Assembly: GCF_001613325.1 (NCBI RefSeq)
Contig: NZ_BDCD01000034.1
Location: forward strand, 1-54,247
Direction of reading: 5' to 3'
DNA length: 54,247 nucleotides
Source of the DNA: Nocardia yamanashiensis NBRC 100130
GTDB taxonomy: Bacteria > Actinomycetota > Actinomycetes > Mycobacteriales > Mycobacteriaceae
Both the position numbers and the translations under genes were made by a program. Positions 15,034-24,275 of this stretch are shown piece after piece. The first letter of the stretch is position 1. Each line of letters opens with the position of its first letter. The notes beneath the pieces were generated by a model that was given only the letters and a program-made list of their open reading frames with translations, did not search any database and was not told where the DNA came from.

Positions 15034-17118
15034 ATGGCTGCCGCACCGGTATCGAGTGTGTACATCGCGTCGCCCGAGGGCGACACCGGCAAGTCCACCG
15101 TGGCGCTCGGCGTGTTGCAGGCAATGGCCGCCACCACGCCCCGCGTCGGGGTGTTCCGGCCCATCACCCGTGATGCCGACGGGCACGACTACATCCTGGA
15201 ACTGCTGCTCGAGCATTCCACCGCGGATATCGACTACGACCAGGCCATCGGCGTCACCTACGAGCAGGTGCACGCGGACCCGGACGCCGCCATCAGCGAG
15301 ATCGTGATGCGGTACCACGCGGTCGCCAAACTCTGCGATGCCGTGCTCATCCTGGGCAGCGATTACACCGATGTCGCAAGCCCTTCCGAACTCCGCTACA
15401 ACGCCCGCATCGCGGTGAACCTCGGCGCGCCGGTGTTGCTGGTGGTGCGCGGATCCGACCGCACCCCGGCCGAACTGGGCCAGCTGGTCGAGCTGTGCCG
15501 CAGCGAACTGGTCTCCGAGCACGCCAAGCTGGTCGCGGTCATCGCCAACCGCTGCGAGCCCGAGCAGATGGCGCAGGACGCGGCCGTGCTCAAGCAGGTC
15601 GCGCTGGTGCCGTCCTGGACCCTGCCCGAGGTCCCGCTGCTGCAGGCCCCCACCATGGCGGAGCTGTGCGAGGCCATCGACGGCGAAATCTACAGCGGCG
15701 ACCCGGAATTGCTGCAGCGCGAAGCCCTGGACGTGATCGTCGGCGGCATGACCGCCGAGCACATTCTGGAGCGCCTCACCGACGGCGTCGCCGTCATCAC
15801 CCCCGGCGACCGCTCCGACGTGCTGCTCGCCCTGGTGAACGCCCATGAGGCGGAAGGCTTTCCGTCGCTGGCCGGCATTCTCATGAACGGCGGCATGCAG
15901 CCCGCGCCGACCATCGCCCGGCTGATGGAGGGCCTCAAGCCCCGCCTGCCCATCCTGTCGACCGACCTGGGCACCTTCGAGACCGCCAAGGCCGCCGCCC
16001 GCACCCGCGGCCGGGTCTCGCTGTCCAGCATCCGCAAGGTCGACACCGCGCTGGCGCTGATGGAAGAGCATGTGGATCCGCGAGATCTGCTGGAGCAGAT
16101 CGAGATTCCGATCCCGAACATCGTGACCCCGCAGATGTTCGAATACCAGCTCATCGAACGCGCGCGCGGCGACCGCAAGCGCATCGTGCTGCCCGAGGGC
16201 GACGACGACCGCATCCTGCGCGCCGCCGGCCGGGTGCTGCAGCGCAAGATCGCCGATCTGACCATCCTGGGCGACGAGGCCGCCGTGCGCGGCCGGGCCG
16301 CCGAGCTGGGCGTGGACATCGAGGCCGCCGAGGTGCTGGATCCGCGCACCTGCCCGCTGCGCGACGAATTCGCCGAGGAGTACGCGCGGCTGCGCGCCCA
16401 CAAGGGCATGACGGTCGACCGCGCCCGCGAATTCATGAGCGACATCTCGTATTTCGGCACCATGATGGTGCACATGGGCGTCGCCGACGGCATGGTCTCG
16501 GGCGCGGCGCACACCACCGCGCACACCATCCGCCCGTCGTTCGAGATCATCAAGACCGAGCCGGGCGTCTCCACCGTGTCGTCGGTGTTCCTGATGTGCC
16601 TGGCCGATCGCGTCCTGGTCTACGGCGACTGCGCCGTGGTCCCGGACCCGACCGCCGAGCAGCTGGCCGATATCGCCATCTCCTCGGCCCGCACCGCCGC
16701 CCAGTTCGGCATCGACCCGCGGGTGGCCATGCTGTCCTACTCGACCGGCGAATCCGGTTCCGGCGCGGACGTGGACAAGGTGCGCGCGGCCACCAAGTAC
16801 GTGCACGAGCGCGCCCCGCAGCTGCTGGTGGAAGGCCCCATCCAGTACGACGCGGCCATCGAGCCGACGGTGGCGCGCACCAAGCTGCCGAACTCCGAAG
16901 TGGCCGGGCAGGCAACGGTTTTCATCTTCCCGGACCTCAATACCGGCAATAACACCTACAAGGCCGTGCAGCGCAGCGCCGGCGCGGTCGCCATCGGCCC
17001 CGTGCTGCAGGGTCTGCGCAAGCCGGTCAACGACCTGTCGCGCGGCGCGCTGGTCGCCGACATCGTGAACACCGTCGCGATCACCGCGATCCAGGCGCAG
17101 CAGGAGGCAGCACAGTGA
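15034..17118 (+). CDS. pta: Phosphate acetyltransferase
   Basis: It interconverts acetyl-CoA and acetyl phosphate. The protein has 694 residues, the long form: an N-terminal BioD-like P-loop domain (VYIASPEGDTGKSTVALGVL), a central DRTGG domain (about 215-330) and the C-terminal catalytic PTA domain from about residue 370 (RIVLPEGDDDRILRAAGRVL, MVSGAAHTTAHTIRP, SYSTGESGSGADVDKVRAAT, FPDLNTGNNTYKAVQRSAGA). ATG 15034 has no Shine-Dalgarno; TAGTCT about 8 bp upstream may be a -10 for a nearly leaderless message. It overlaps ackA by GTGA. Confidence 0.95.
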   Translation: MAAAPVSSVYIASPEGDTGKSTVALGVLQAMAATTPRVGVFRPITRDADGHDYILELLLEHSTADIDYDQAIGVTYEQVHADPDAAISEIVMRYHAVAKLCDAVLILGSDYTDVASPSELRYNARIAVNLGAPVLLVVRGSDRTPAELGQLVELCRSELVSEHAKLVAVIANRCEPEQMAQDAAVLKQVALVPSWTLPEVPLLQAPTMAELCEAIDGEIYSGDPELLQREALDVIVGGMTAEHILERLTDGVAVITPGDRSDVLLALVNAHEAEGFPSLAGILMNGGMQPAPTIARLMEGLKPRLPILSTDLGTFETAKAAARTRGRVSLSSIRKVDTALALMEEHVDPRDLLEQIEIPIPNIVTPQMFEYQLIERARGDRKRIVLPEGDDDRILRAAGRVLQRKIADLTILGDEAAVRGRAAELGVDIEAAEVLDPRTCPLRDEFAEEYARLRAHKGMTVDRAREFMSDISYFGTMMVHMGVADGMVSGAAHTTAHTIRPSFEIIKTEPGVSTVSSVFLMCLADRVLVYGDCAVVPDPTAEQLADIAISSARTAAQFGIDPRVAMLSYSTGESGSGADVDKVRAATKYVHERAPQLLVEGPIQYDAAIEPTVARTKLPNSEVAGQATVFIFPDLNTGNNTYKAVQRSAGAVAIGPVLQGLRKPVNDLSRGALVADIVNTVAITAIQAQQEAAQ

Positions 17119-18311
17119 AGGTCCTGGTGATCAATTCCGGGTCGTCGTCGATCAAATACCAGCTGCTGGAACCGGATTCGGCCGATGTGGTGGCTTCGGG
17201 CATGGTGTCCCGGATCGGGGAGAGCCTGCCGGCCGACGCGGTGACCATCGAACATCAGAGCGACGGTGAGACTTTCGAGTACAAAGGCGAGATCGCCGAT
17301 CACGCGGCCGGGCTGCGGGCGGTGTTCGAGCTGTTCACCGCCAGTGGGCACGACCTGGCCGCCGAGGGACTGGGCGCGGTCGGGCACCGCGTGGTGCACG
17401 GCGGCGAGGTGTTCTACGAACCGACGCTGATCACCGACGACGTGGTGCGGGCCATCTCCGATCTGTCTTCGCTTGCGCCGCTGCACAATCCGGCCAATGT
17501 GGTGGGCATCGAGAGCGCCCGCGCGCTGCTGCCGGGGGTGCCGCAAGTGGCGGTGTTCGACACCGCCTTCTTCCATCGTCTGCCCGCCGCCGCCAAGACC
17601 TACGCCATCGACGCGAAAGTCGCCGCCGCGCACGGTGTTCGCAAGTACGGCTTCCACGGCACCTCGCACGAGTACGTATCCGGCAAAGTCGCCGATTTCC
17701 TGGGCCGGGAGCGCACCGACCTGAACCAGATCGTGCTGCACCTGGGCAACGGCGCGTCCATGTCGGCGGTGCGCGGCGGTCGCGCCGTGGACACCACCAT
17801 GGGCCTCACGCCGCTGGAGGGCCTGGTCATGGGCACCCGCTCCGGTGATCTCGATCCGGGCATCATCTTCCACCTGATTCGCACCGCCGATATGGATGTG
17901 AACGATGTGGATGCCCTGCTGAACCGGCACTCCGGCATCAAGGGCCTGTCCGGCGTCAACGACTTCCGCGTGCTCGGCCGCCTCATCGAAAACGGCGACA
18001 CCGCCGCCAAACTCGCCTTCGAGGTCTACATCCACCGCCTGCGCCGCTACATCGGGGCGTACCTGGTGGAGCTGGGCCGGGTGGACGCCATCACCTTCAC
18101 CGCCGGGGTGGGGGAGAACGACGCCAAGGTGCGGGCCGCCGCGCTGGCGGGGCTGGAGCGCTACGGCATCCGGGTGGACGAGGCCCGCAATACCGCGAAA
18201 GACCGTGCCGCCCGCCGCATCTCCGCCGACGACTCCGAGATCGAGGTGCTGGTGGTGCCGACCAACGAGGAACTCGCCATCGCCCGGGCGTCGGCGCGGC
18301 TGGTCGCCTGA
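17115..18311 (+). CDS. ackA: Acetate kinase
   Basis: It converts acetyl phosphate and ADP to acetate and ATP, completing the Pta-AckA route for acetate overflow or uptake. The protein has 398 residues, typical length. ASKHA-family motifs are visible: VLVINSGSSSIKYQLLE at the start, GHRVVHGG, FDTAFFHRLP, YGFHGTSHEYVSGK, LHLGNGASMSAV, GLTPLEGLVMGTRSGDLDPG and FTAGVGEND. GTG 17115 overlaps the pta stop by 4 bp and has AGGAGG 7 nt upstream. It is convergent with pknG. Confidence 0.96.
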   Translation: MKVLVINSGSSSIKYQLLEPDSADVVASGMVSRIGESLPADAVTIEHQSDGETFEYKGEIADHAAGLRAVFELFTASGHDLAAEGLGAVGHRVVHGGEVFYEPTLITDDVVRAISDLSSLAPLHNPANVVGIESARALLPGVPQVAVFDTAFFHRLPAAAKTYAIDAKVAAAHGVRKYGFHGTSHEYVSGKVADFLGRERTDLNQIVLHLGNGASMSAVRGGRAVDTTMGLTPLEGLVMGTRSGDLDPGIIFHLIRTADMDVNDVDALLNRHSGIKGLSGVNDFRVLGRLIENGDTAAKLAFEVYIHRLRRYIGAYLVELGRVDAITFTAGVGENDAKVRAAALAGLERYGIRVDEARNTAKDRAARRISADDSEIEVLVVPTNEELAIARASARLVA

Positions 18312-18498
18312 CGCTTCACGAAAACATCACGATGCGCTTGGCAAGGTAGTCCCCGGATCCGGTTCCTCCGGTCCGGGTCCACCGGAACCCGTGTCGCATA
18401 CGCACAACCGCGGTGGGAACGAACTTCCCTCGCCGATCCCATGACCCGAAGGCTGCCCCCAAGGGTCACCGCGGTAGCGACACGGGGCCCTTCCGGGC

Positions 18499-21150
18499 TC
18501 AGAACCAGGATTTCGCCCGCACCGCGTTGGCCAGGTCCACCAGGTTGTACCGATGCCCCCGCTCCGGCGCCGACCGCGCCAGCCCGCGCAATCCGGTCTC
18601 GATCCCCTGCCGCAGCACCCGTTCGGTGAACGGCGCGCCGAACAGCTTGGTATCGGCCGACTTCGGCGTGTTCCCGGCCTGCAGCCACCCCAGCGCCGTC
18701 CCCAGCACCAGCACCCGCAATTGCGCGGCCCGGCTCTCCCCGGGCGGCAGCGCCTGCACCCGGGCCGCCGCCACGTGCAGCGTCGATTCCGCGAGTTCAT
18801 GCACCGGGGCCGAAGCCAGCAGCATCAGCACCGCCGTCATCCGCGCCTCGGCGTAATGCCGTGAGGCGGGCGGCACTTCGTCCAGCGCGTGCACCGCGTC
18901 CTCGGTGCGCCCGGCCGCCGCCAGCTGCCGCGCCAGCCCGAACGCCGCGCTCACGACGCCGCGATCGGTGCGCCACACGGTGTCGTAATACTTCTCCGCA
19001 TAGCACCGCCACTGCTCGGGATCCTCCGAATCCCAGTGCTGCAGAATCAATTCCGCCGTCGCCGCCAACGCCAGCTTGGGCGCGATCTCGCCCGGCAGCG
19101 CCTCCAGGACCGCGTCGAACCGGCTGAATGCCCGCTCGTAATCCTGTTCCAGCAGTTCGGACATGCCCAGATACCAGTCGATCCGCCAATCCACGGCGGG
19201 CGGTTCCGGCCGGTCGTCGAGCCGCCGCAGCAGCATGCGCGCCGCCGCCGCTTCGTCCAGATCCAGATGCGCCCGCACCTCGGCGAGCGTCACCTCCAGC
19301 TCGAAACTCTCGGGCGCGCCGCCGGGTTCGGCCGCCGCTCGCTGCCGCGCGTGCCGCAGTTCGTCGAGCGCGTGCCGCGGTTCCGGATGCGCCGCGCCCG
19401 CCAGCAGCGGCGCGGACGGATCGGCGGAATCGACGATCGGCACCGGCAGCGCCGACACCACATCGCGCGGCTGCAGCAGCGTCCCGCGATCGAGCCCATC
19501 GATCAGCCCGTCGGTCTGCGCCACCAGCTCACCGGTCCCGAAACTGGTGCGGGGCGGGCTGAACAGCGTCGACAGCTGCGGATGCTCGCTCCCGGTCTCG
19601 ACCGCGAGAATCTCCCGCAGCACGCCCGTGAGCTGTCCCGCCAGCACCCGCGCGGACGGGAAACGCCGATCCGGATCCGGGTCGGTGGCGCGCAGCAGCA
19701 GCCGGTGCAGGAACTCGTGTTTCGCCAGCACGGGCTGGGTGGCGGGATCCGGGATCCCGTCCACGTACGCGCCTTTCACCATCGGCATGTTCAGCACCAG
19801 CACCGCGAGCGTGCGGCCCACCGTGTATATGTCCGAGGCCACCGTGGGCCCGGTCTGCGCGATCTCCGGGGCCTGGAAACCCCTGGTGCCGTACAGGTTT
19901 CCGTACGCCTCGAACTGCGCCACCGCACCCAGGTCGATGAGCTCCACCCGGTCGGTGGTCACCATGATGTTGTCCGGCTTGAGATCGTTGTAGGCCAGCC
20001 CCACCGAATGCAGATAGTCCAGCGCCGGCAGGATCTCCAGAATGTAGGCGATGGCCTCGGTGACCGGCATGCGCGCCGGTTTCGCGTACTGATCGAGCAG
20101 ATCGCGCAGTGAATGCCCGCCCACGTACTCCATCACGATGTACCCGACCGGCGTCCCGTCCGGCCCCGGATGCTCCACGAAATTGTGGATCTTGACGATG
20201 CTCGGATGCGCCACCTCGGCCAGGAACTGCCGCTCGGCCAGCGCCACCGCTTGCGCCTCGGCGTCACCGGCGTGCAACAGGCCCTTGAGCACCACCCACC
20301 GGTCGCTCACATTCCGGTCGATGGCCAGGTAGATCCAGCCCAGCCCGCCGTGCGCGATACAGCCCTGGATCTCGTACTGACCTGCCACCCGATCGCCGGG
20401 ATACAGCGAGGGCCGGAAATCGTAAGGCGCGCCACAGGTCTCACACGTGCCCACGGTGTTCGCCGCGTGCATGGGCGTGGCCCGCCCCACCGGCTTGCCG
20501 CAACGCCAGCAGAACCGCCGGCCCTCCGCCACCATCGGATCGGCCAGTACCGCCGCTTCCGGATCGACCGGTTCCACCGCCGGAATCTGCACCAGCCCGG
20601 CCCCGAGCCGCCGCACCACCGGCCGCGTCCGCGCCATCCGCGCCGTCCGCTGCGAGGGCCGCGTCGGCGTCCGCACCTCGCCTTCGGAGCCGCCGCGCCC
20701 CGAAACCGCTTCTCGCGGCGTGGAATCGGTCCATGTGCCCCGGCGTGGCCCCGCGATGCCCTGCGTACTCGGCCCGGTGCCGCGCGGCGCGGCCTCGGTC
20801 CAGGCCCACCCCTGCGTCCCCGCGACCGCCTCGGTCCCCGGCGCGTGCTCGGAATCCGCTTCCGCCGCACCGCCTTCGCCCGCCCGCGGATGCGCCTCGG
20901 TCCGCAGGAACGTCTCGGTGCCGATCGGGCGATGGAAGGCCGCCGTGCTGTCGGCCGGGTACTCGGCGTCGGCCGGAAACTCGGAGTCGGCCGGAAACTC
21001 AGGGTTGGCCGGGTGCTTGGTGCCCGCCGGGTGCTCGGTGTCCGTCGGGTCCTCGGCCTCAGCCGGAACATCCTGCGCCGCCGCGTGATCCGGGACCGGC
21101 GGCTCGGCGTCCCGGTCCGGTCCGGGTCCGGGGGAGGGGGTCTCGGTCAT
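18499..21150 (-). CDS. pknG: Serine/threonine protein kinase PknG
   Basis: PknG phosphorylates the FHA protein GarA/OdhI to control 2-oxoglutarate and glutamate metabolism. Visible parts of this 883-residue protein: a disordered N-terminus (1-205); a rubredoxin-like domain with CxxC pairs at 214/217 and 236/239; a kinase domain with IAHGGLGWIYLA, Lys289 (VVLKG), YNDLKPDN at 387-394 (Tyr-Asn-Asp in place of HRD) and DLG at 406-408 instead of DFG; and a C-terminal TPR-like helical region. These substitutions are typical of PknG. M. tuberculosis PknG has 750 residues, so the N-terminus here is about 100 longer and holds a 6-residue tandem repeat. It starts 1 bp after the glnH stop. Confidence 0.95.
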   Translation of the reverse strand: MTETPSPGPGPDRDAEPPVPDHAAAQDVPAEAEDPTDTEHPAGTKHPANPEFPADSEFPADAEYPADSTAAFHRPIGTETFLRTEAHPRAGEGGAAEADSEHAPGTEAVAGTQGWAWTEAAPRGTGPSTQGIAGPRRGTWTDSTPREAVSGRGGSEGEVRTPTRPSQRTARMARTRPVVRRLGAGLVQIPAVEPVDPEAAVLADPMVAEGRRFCWRCGKPVGRATPMHAANTVGTCETCGAPYDFRPSLYPGDRVAGQYEIQGCIAHGGLGWIYLAIDRNVSDRWVVLKGLLHAGDAEAQAVALAERQFLAEVAHPSIVKIHNFVEHPGPDGTPVGYIVMEYVGGHSLRDLLDQYAKPARMPVTEAIAYILEILPALDYLHSVGLAYNDLKPDNIMVTTDRVELIDLGAVAQFEAYGNLYGTRGFQAPEIAQTGPTVASDIYTVGRTLAVLVLNMPMVKGAYVDGIPDPATQPVLAKHEFLHRLLLRATDPDPDRRFPSARVLAGQLTGVLREILAVETGSEHPQLSTLFSPPRTSFGTGELVAQTDGLIDGLDRGTLLQPRDVVSALPVPIVDSADPSAPLLAGAAHPEPRHALDELRHARQRAAAEPGGAPESFELEVTLAEVRAHLDLDEAAAARMLLRRLDDRPEPPAVDWRIDWYLGMSELLEQDYERAFSRFDAVLEALPGEIAPKLALAATAELILQHWDSEDPEQWRCYAEKYYDTVWRTDRGVVSAAFGLARQLAAAGRTEDAVHALDEVPPASRHYAEARMTAVLMLLASAPVHELAESTLHVAAARVQALPPGESRAAQLRVLVLGTALGWLQAGNTPKSADTKLFGAPFTERVLRQGIETGLRGLARSAPERGHRYNLVDLANAVRAKSWF
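20953..21060 (-). repeat. 18-bp tandem repeat, six copies, inside pknG
   Basis: Six contiguous imperfect copies of an 18-bp unit (for example GGCCGGAAACTCGGAGTC on the plus strand) start at 20953, 20971, 20989, 21007, 21025 and 21043. On the coding strand they encode six-residue units like EFPADS / EYPADS / KHPANP at about residues 31-66 of PknG. Copy number changes would keep the frame. Confidence 0.85.
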
Positions 21151-21151
21151 G

Positions 21152-22135
21152 TCAGTCCTGATACCTCGGCAGCGGGGGCACGGCGGCGTCCCCGAGCGCG
21201 GCGGCCAGCCAGCGCCGGTACAGCCGGTTCCAGGTCCCGTCGTTCCGGATCCGTTCCAAGGTCCCGTTCACGAACCGCACCAGATCGTCGGCGCCCTGCG
21301 CGATCCCGATCCCGTACTGCTCGGTGGACAGGTTAGGCCCCACCACCTCGGTCGCCGGATCCTGCACGGCCAGCCCGGCCAGCACGGTGTCATCGGTGCT
21401 CACCGCCTCGACCTGCCGCTGCTGCAACACCACCAGGCAATCGGCCCAGCTGGGCACGGTGAGAATCGAGGCGGCCGGCTGCTGCCGGCGGATCCGGTCC
21501 AGCGAGGTGGTCCCGCGCACCACGCAGACCCGCCGCCCGGCCAGATCGGTGAGCCCGCCTATCCCGGAGTCATGGGTGGTCAGCACCCGCTGATGAGCCT
21601 GCAGATAAGACGTGGAGAAGGTGACCCGCTGCCGCCGTTCACAGGTGATGGTCATGGTCTTCACCACCACGTCCACGGTGTGTTCCTGCAACGCCCGCTC
21701 CCGGTCCGCGGACCCGAGAATGCGGTATTCGATGAGCTCCGGATTCCCCAGCAGATCCCGCGCCAATTCCTTGGCGATGTCCACATCGAACCCGTCCAGC
21801 GCGCCCGTCGTCGGATCCCGGAAGCTGAACAGATTGCTGCCCGGATCCAGCCCCACCACCAGCCGCCCGCGCGCCCGGATGGCATCGATGGCCGAACCGG
21901 CGCGAATCCCGTTGGGCCGCAGGCTCGCCGTCGGATCCGCGCAGGTCTCGGTATCCGGCGGCAACGGTGCGTGGGTCTGCGCCGCCACCGCGCCCGACGG
22001 CAGCGGCGGTTCCACATAACTCGGCGCCCGGGTGGACACCGGCGGCGCGGTGGCGTCCTCGCCGCAGCCGGTCAGCACCACCGCCACCGTGGCGAGCGCG
22101 GCGGCCGAGACGATCCGGACGGGTCTTCGGCTCAT
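21152..22135 (-). CDS. glnH: Amino-acid-binding lipoprotein GlnH
   Basis: The protein has 327 residues. It is an extracytoplasmic solute-binding protein of family 3: a signal peptide ends in the lipobox VLTGC with Cys24. The binding domain includes AIRARGRLVVGLDPGSNLFS, FDVDIAKELARDLLG, TMTITCERRQRVTFSTSYL and YGIGIAQGADDLVRFVNG. In M. tuberculosis GlnH binds Asp/Glu-type amino acids and signals through GlnX to PknG rather than feeding a transporter; no permease or ATPase gene is adjacent here either. Its ATG overlaps the glnX stop by 4 bp and pknG follows 1 bp after its own stop. Confidence 0.92.
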   Translation of the reverse strand: MSRRPVRIVSAAALATVAVVLTGCGEDATAPPVSTRAPSYVEPPLPSGAVAAQTHAPLPPDTETCADPTASLRPNGIRAGSAIDAIRARGRLVVGLDPGSNLFSFRDPTTGALDGFDVDIAKELARDLLGNPELIEYRILGSADRERALQEHTVDVVVKTMTITCERRQRVTFSTSYLQAHQRVLTTHDSGIGGLTDLAGRRVCVVRGTTSLDRIRRQQPAASILTVPSWADCLVVLQQRQVEAVSTDDTVLAGLAVQDPATEVVGPNLSTEQYGIGIAQGADDLVRFVNGTLERIRNDGTWNRLYRRWLAAALGDAAVPPLPRYQD

Positions 22136-23463
22136 CGGTACTCCCGTAGTCGAGGCCAGAGCCCGGCCGCGATGAGCACGGCCGCCGCCGTGCTCAGCAC
22201 CAGTGCGCCGGGCGCGAGCAGGTCCAGTGCGCGAGCCGCCCGGGAGGTATTGGCGCGCAGCGTGTTCCGGGTATCGGCGATGCCGTCGCCGAGCGCCCGG
22301 TCCAGCGCGTCCACCTGCGCGGTGGCCTCGTTCGCACCCGGGCCGGTGGCGACCGCCCCGGCCCCGATGAAATCACCCTTGGACAGTGCGTCGTTCATCC
22401 GCTGATGCGCCGCCTTCCAACGGTCCAGGGCGGCGTTCGCGGTCTTCACCTCGGCGGAACCCGGTGCGCCGGAAGGGTAGTCGGCCAGGATCCCGCGCAG
22501 CTTCGCGATGGCCGCGTCGTAGGTGTTGTCGTAGCCGGCGCTGGTGTCGCGCCGCACCAGCTTCAGGGTCTCGGCGGTGCGCGCCTGCTGCGCCAGGATC
22601 CGGCTCTCGGTCAGGCTGGCCGCGGGCACGCTGCCACTGTCGCGGGAATCGGTGGTGGCCACCGCCGAGATCACGCCCGCGATCACGGTCCAGCCCAGCA
22701 GCGCCACCATGGTCGTACTGGCCAGCAGCAGACCGAGATTCAGCACGCGATGCCAGCGCCGGAACAGGAACAGCTGAGCCGCCACCAGCGCCGCCACCGC
22801 CAGCAGCGGCAGTGCGATTGCGGGCCACGGCGGGCGCACGTGATTGTGCTGCGTCGCGGCGATGGCGCTCTCGCGATGCTCCTGCAGTTCCTGCGCCATC
22901 GGCAGCAGCGTGGCCTGCATGAGATTGGACGCCTCGCTCAGGTATGCCGCGCCCACCGGCTGCCCGCCGCGATTGTTGGCCCGCGCGGTCTCCACGATTC
23001 CGGTGTACACCGGCAACCCGGTGGCTATCACGGTGCGCAAATGCGTGTCGGTGTCGCGGTCACTGCGATTGGATTGCGTCACCAGCTCGGCCCCCGCCTC
23101 GCCGACCGCCTGGTTGTAGCGGTCCCGCACCGGTTTGGGCTCCAGCCCGCCGGAGATGAACGCGGTGCCCGCCGAGGCGTCGGCCACCGAGAGCGAGGTG
23201 TAGAGCCGCTGGGCCGAATAGGCATCCGGCTCGGCCTGATCCAAAAGCACGTCCAGCGCGTGTTGCCGATTGGTCACCGCGGTCGCCGTGACCACGCCCG
23301 CGGCCACGCACAGGCTCAGCAGGATCAGCCCGACGGCGATCAGTTTCGCCGGTGAGGACTGCGCGAACGCCCGCATCTCGGTGGTCGCCAGCCGTTGGCG
23401 CACGGCCGCCGCGGCGGCACGAGGCGACAGCTCGTCGAGCCGCAACTGCTCCGTGCGAGCCAT
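22132..23463 (-). CDS. glnX: GlnX-like transmembrane signalling protein (Rv0412c-like)
   Basis: The protein has 443 residues with four predicted membrane helices: LIAVGLILLSLCVAAGVVTA (about 41-60), PAIALPLLAVAALVAAQLFLF, VLNLGLLLASTTMVALLGWT and LLAPGALVLSTAAAVLIAAG near the C-terminus. Two helical extracytoplasmic domains lie between helices 1-2 and 3-4, like four-helix-bundle sensors. The M. tuberculosis homologue passes the GlnH ligand signal to PknG. ATG 23463 was chosen because GGAGG lies 5 nt upstream; GTG 23469 is in frame but too close to that site. It is the first gene of a coupled glnX-glnH-pknG operon. Confidence 0.88.
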   Translation of the reverse strand: MARTEQLRLDELSPRAAAAAVRQRLATTEMRAFAQSSPAKLIAVGLILLSLCVAAGVVTATAVTNRQHALDVLLDQAEPDAYSAQRLYTSLSVADASAGTAFISGGLEPKPVRDRYNQAVGEAGAELVTQSNRSDRDTDTHLRTVIATGLPVYTGIVETARANNRGGQPVGAAYLSEASNLMQATLLPMAQELQEHRESAIAATQHNHVRPPWPAIALPLLAVAALVAAQLFLFRRWHRVLNLGLLLASTTMVALLGWTVIAGVISAVATTDSRDSGSVPAASLTESRILAQQARTAETLKLVRRDTSAGYDNTYDAAIAKLRGILADYPSGAPGSAEVKTANAALDRWKAAHQRMNDALSKGDFIGAGAVATGPGANEATAQVDALDRALGDGIADTRNTLRANTSRAARALDLLAPGALVLSTAAAVLIAAGLWPRLREYR

Positions 23464-23596
23464 GCTCACCTCCCACTGACCGAAACCGAACGATCGACTT
23501 GTTGATGTCGAATGAGCTTATTGTGGACGTACCGGTGCCGTGACGCGGGAACACGATGCGTTGCGCCACGTCCCGGTTCGGAGGATGGAGCGAAGC

Positions 23597-24271
23597 ATGC
23601 GTGGTGACGGTGACGGCTGGTCCGAAAGCCCCGACGGCACGCGCCAATGGGGTCGATTCGGGGCTGCCGGGCTGTTGCTGCGGGCTCCGCTGGCGGGTGG
23701 TGGATCTGCCGTGCTGTTGCAGCATCGAGCGGCGTGGAGCCATCAGGGCGGCACCTGGGCATTACCCGGTGGGGCGCGCGACAGTCACGAGACCACCGTG
23801 CACGCCGCGGTCCGGGAGGCCGAGGAAGAAGCGGGCATCGCGGCCGGGGCGATCCGGGTGCGCGGCACCCGCGTGACGGCGACCGCGCCGAGCGGCTGGA
23901 CCTATACGACGGTGGTCGCCGATGCGGCCGAACAGCTGGCCACCGAGGGCAACCTGGAGAGCGAGGCGCTGGCCTGGGTGCCGGAGGCCGAGGTGGACGC
24001 CCGGCAGCTGCATCCCGGGTTCGCCGCGGCCTGGCCGGCCCTGCGCGCCACGCCCACCTTGATCGATCTGGAGGATCTGCCCGATCCGGACGCCGTGGCG
24101 GCGGCGTTGCCGCGGACCGTGGATCTGGCGGGCGACGGGTTCCTCTGGTTGCAGACCCAGGGTCTGGGCAATGGCCGCCGGGTGCGGATCGGCGCGGGTG
24201 AAACGGCATCCGCCAGCGCCGGATTGACCGGAAATGTGTTGTTCCTCACCCTGGCGCAGGTGTTGTCTTGA
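23597..24271 (+). CDS. mutT3: NUDIX hydrolase MutT3-like
   Basis: The protein has 224 residues (M. tuberculosis MutT3 has 217). The Nudix box GGARDSHETTVHAAVREAEEEAG fits GX5EX7REUXEEXGU except that this is written here only as the motif spanning the LPGGARD...EEEAG region at about residues 57-80. The family hydrolyses oxidised or other nucleoside diphosphate compounds; MutT3 acts on 8-oxo-dGTP. ATG 23597 has GGAG 6 nt upstream. It is divergent from glnX (133 bp gap) and 4 bp before the molybdopterin oxidoreductase gene, so these two are probably cotranscribed. Confidence 0.85.
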   Translation: MRGDGDGWSESPDGTRQWGRFGAAGLLLRAPLAGGGSAVLLQHRAAWSHQGGTWALPGGARDSHETTVHAAVREAEEEAGIAAGAIRVRGTRVTATAPSGWTYTTVVADAAEQLATEGNLESEALAWVPEAEVDARQLHPGFAAAWPALRATPTLIDLEDLPDPDAVAAALPRTVDLAGDGFLWLQTQGLGNGRRVRIGAGETASASAGLTGNVLFLTLAQVLS

Positions 24272-24275
24272 GGGC

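Noticed and set aside
14827..16806. A 659-codon minus-strand frame opposite pta
   Set aside because: Low-complexity His/Gly/Asp-rich translation with no recognisable domain; pta on the plus strand is complete and motif-rich.
18320..18498. A terminator between ackA and pknG
   Set aside because: GGTTCC and GGAACC around 18361-18388 can pair for only 6 bp around a GC-rich loop; nothing stronger is seen in this 187-bp gap.
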